Shown here piece by piece: positions 7,137 to 8,230 of a stretch of DNA of 8,230 nt (its first letter is position 1; every line of letters starts with the position of its first letter). The notes beneath the pieces are model-generated. The model searched no databases, was not told where the DNA came from, and was given only the letters and a program-made list of their open reading frames with translations. Made by a program: the position numbers and the translations under genes. Origin of the DNA: JACRGC01 sp035288785 (lineage in GTDB: Archaea > Micrarchaeota > Micrarchaeia > Norongarragalinales > SBBD01); NCBI GenBank assembly GCA_035288785.1, contig DATDZF010000064.1:1-8230 (forward strand), given 5' to 3'.

Positions 7137-7153
7137 GGCCGCTGCGGCAGGCC
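7137..7153 (-). terminator. Possible weak terminator downstream of thrC
   Basis: GCCG at 7138-7141 pairs with CGGC at 7145-7148 around a 3-base loop; outer GGCC boxes lie at 7137-7140 and 7150-7153. Read on the - strand, the hairpin follows the thrC stop and is followed by CTTTTAGG. A second T-rich tract (TTTTGTTT) lies further on. This could end thrC transcription in the gap between convergent genes, but the T-run is short. Confidence 0.3.
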
Positions 7154-7169
7154 GTTCCCAATAAATGCG

Positions 7170-8230
7170 TCATCCAACATGCTCCAGCTTGGCCTTGTGG
7201 TAGCCTATAGTCGCATCCGGATCCTTGAGCAAATTTCCAGTCAGGATGCAAACCACCTTTTCTCCTTCCTTGATAATACCTGCTTGCACCAGCTTTTTCA
7301 CACCGGCAATTGTTGCAGCCGATGCCGGCTCGCACCCGATCCCCGCTCCATCTATCGCCGCCTTCGCATCCATAATTTCCTGATCCGAAACCTTTTCCAC
7401 AATGCCATTGGTAAATTTGATGGCACGGAGCGCTTTTGGCCATGAGATCGGGTTGCCTATGCGGATGGCGGTTGCTATTGTTTCCGGCTGGGTTTCGGGA
7501 GCCAGCCCCTTTTCCTTGCCGATCCACATTCGATAAAAGGGCGCTGCACCTTCCGCCTGAACCGACAGGAGGCGGGGCACTTTCTCAATCAAACCAAGCA
7601 CCTTTGCCTCCTTCAACGCCTTCCCAAATGCGGAAGTGTTGCCCAAATTGCCAGCTGGCACAACGATCCAGTCGGGAGGTTCCCATCTAAGCTGCATCAA
7701 TAGCTCAAAAATAATTGTCTTTTGGCCCTCAATCCTCCAGGGATTGATGGAATTCAGGAGGCATAGCCCCTCCATTTTGCTTTTCTTTTGCACCTGCTCC
7801 ATTGCGGAATCGAAATTGCCCTTGACCTGCTCGATTTTCGCGCCGTAGGCGAGGGATTGGGAAAGTTTCCCAACTGCGATCTTGCCTTCCGGGATAAAAA
7901 CCGTTGATGGAATGGACGCAAGGGATGCATATGAGGACATGGATGCGGAGGTGTTGCCAGTTGAGGCGCATGCAACTATTTTAGCGCCTGCACGCATGGC
8001 CTCGGAAATCGCAACCGTCATCCCCCGATCCTTGAACGACCCGGTGGGATTTTCGCCCTCGTGCTTGAGAAGGATGCCGGAAATGCCGGCATATTCATCA
8101 ATGGATTTATGGGTGTAAATGAAAGTGTTCCCCTCGTTCCTCGAAACAATATGCCTATCCCCGATTGTTGGATGGACAAGTTCCTTGAACCTCCACACTC
8201 CCGAGCCATTGCGGGAAGAAAAAAGTTTCC
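7170..8230 (-). CDS. thrC: Threonine synthase, 5'-partial
   Basis: This is a cytoplasmic pyridoxal-phosphate enzyme that converts O-phospho-L-homoserine and water to L-threonine and phosphate, the last step of threonine synthesis. A GTG at 8198-8196 is the first start in view. However, the frame is open to the window edge, and the codons before it encode SSRNGSG leading into VWRFKEL, which matches the N-terminal SGVWRYKEL-type segment of archaeal and bacterial threonine synthases. The true start, probably with a short zinc-ribbon region, therefore lies outside. Counting from that GTG, the PLP lysine is K56 in NPTGSFKDRGM (codon at 8033-8031), the substrate loop ASTGNTSAS is at 78-86, the LNSINPWRIEGQKT segment at 148-161, the phosphate-binding GNLGNTSA at 183-190, and TGNLLKDPD at 320-328. 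All key motifs are intact and the stop is TGA. The gene converges with the helicase and has no visible threonine-pathway neighbour. Confidence 0.95.
   Translation of the reverse strand, partial: KLFSSRNGSGVWRFKELVHPTIGDRHIVSRNEGNTFIYTHKSIDEYAGISGILLKHEGENPTGSFKDRGMTVAISEAMRAGAKIVACASTGNTSASMSSYASLASIPSTVFIPEGKIAVGKLSQSLAYGAKIEQVKGNFDSAMEQVQKKSKMEGLCLLNSINPWRIEGQKTIIFELLMQLRWEPPDWIVVPAGNLGNTSAFGKALKEAKVLGLIEKVPRLLSVQAEGAAPFYRMWIGKEKGLAPETQPETIATAIRIGNPISWPKALRAIKFTNGIVEKVSDQEIMDAKAAIDGAGIGCEPASAATIAGVKKLVQAGIIKEGEKVVCILTGNLLKDPDATIGYHKAKLEHVG

Noticed and set aside
8196..8198. GTG at 8198 as the true start of threonine synthase
   Set aside because: The codons before it encode a segment typical of the family's N-terminal region, so the gene continues past the window edge.
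1..8230. CRISPR array, tRNA, rRNA, insertion sequence or attachment site
   Set aside because: I saw no regularly spaced repeats, cloverleaf-like segments, transposase motifs or terminal inverted repeats in the non-coding stretches, which are all under about 120 bases.

Overview
The window looks like genomic DNA of an uncultured prokaryote, most likely an archaeon of the DPANN type. A bacterium of the candidate phyla radiation is the main alternative. The reasons are a roughly balanced base composition, GTG and TTG starts, a purine-rich ribosome binding site, T-rich intergenic tracts, and a Cys-rich fibronectin-type protein with 'GAGTNQC' repeats of a kind I associate with such genomes. There is no rRNA, tRNA or other marker, so the lineage is a guess.

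Left part (1-3137, + strand): two long open frames in the same reading frame look like pieces of one very large exported or surface protein. The first (to 1514) is open at the window's left edge and has no recognised family. It ends at an in-frame TAA (1512-1514). The same frame then runs on with normal-looking codons to a TAG at 3135-3137. No ATG, GTG or TTG occurs until 1680, although a clear Cys-rich module is already encoded at 1587-1646. The downstream piece has three CxC...CC modules, two fibronectin type III-like domains and two copies of a 27-residue Cys-rich repeat. The simplest reading is one gene of at least 1,044 codons split by a nonsense mutation, a base-call error or stop readthrough.

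Middle part (3138-7058, + strand): after a short intergenic region with a small GC hairpin and a T-rich tract comes a 1,267-residue gene, started at GTG 3255. It encodes an N-terminal DUF4011-like region, a complete superfamily 1 helicase core split by a segment of about 500 residues, and a C-terminal Vsr-like PD-(D/E)XK nuclease domain (MTES_1575 type). This layout is known from prokaryotic defence against foreign DNA. Here it stands alone, with no methylase or partner gene in view.

Right part (7059-8230): a convergent 111-base gap holds an in-frame, imperfect copy of the helicase's last codons and a GC hairpin. On the - strand follows threonine synthase (thrC), whose 5' end lies beyond the right edge. 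The housekeeping thrC, the defence-like nuclease-helicase and the surface protein show no evident shared pathway. The most notable points are the interrupted surface protein and the stand-alone helicase-nuclease.
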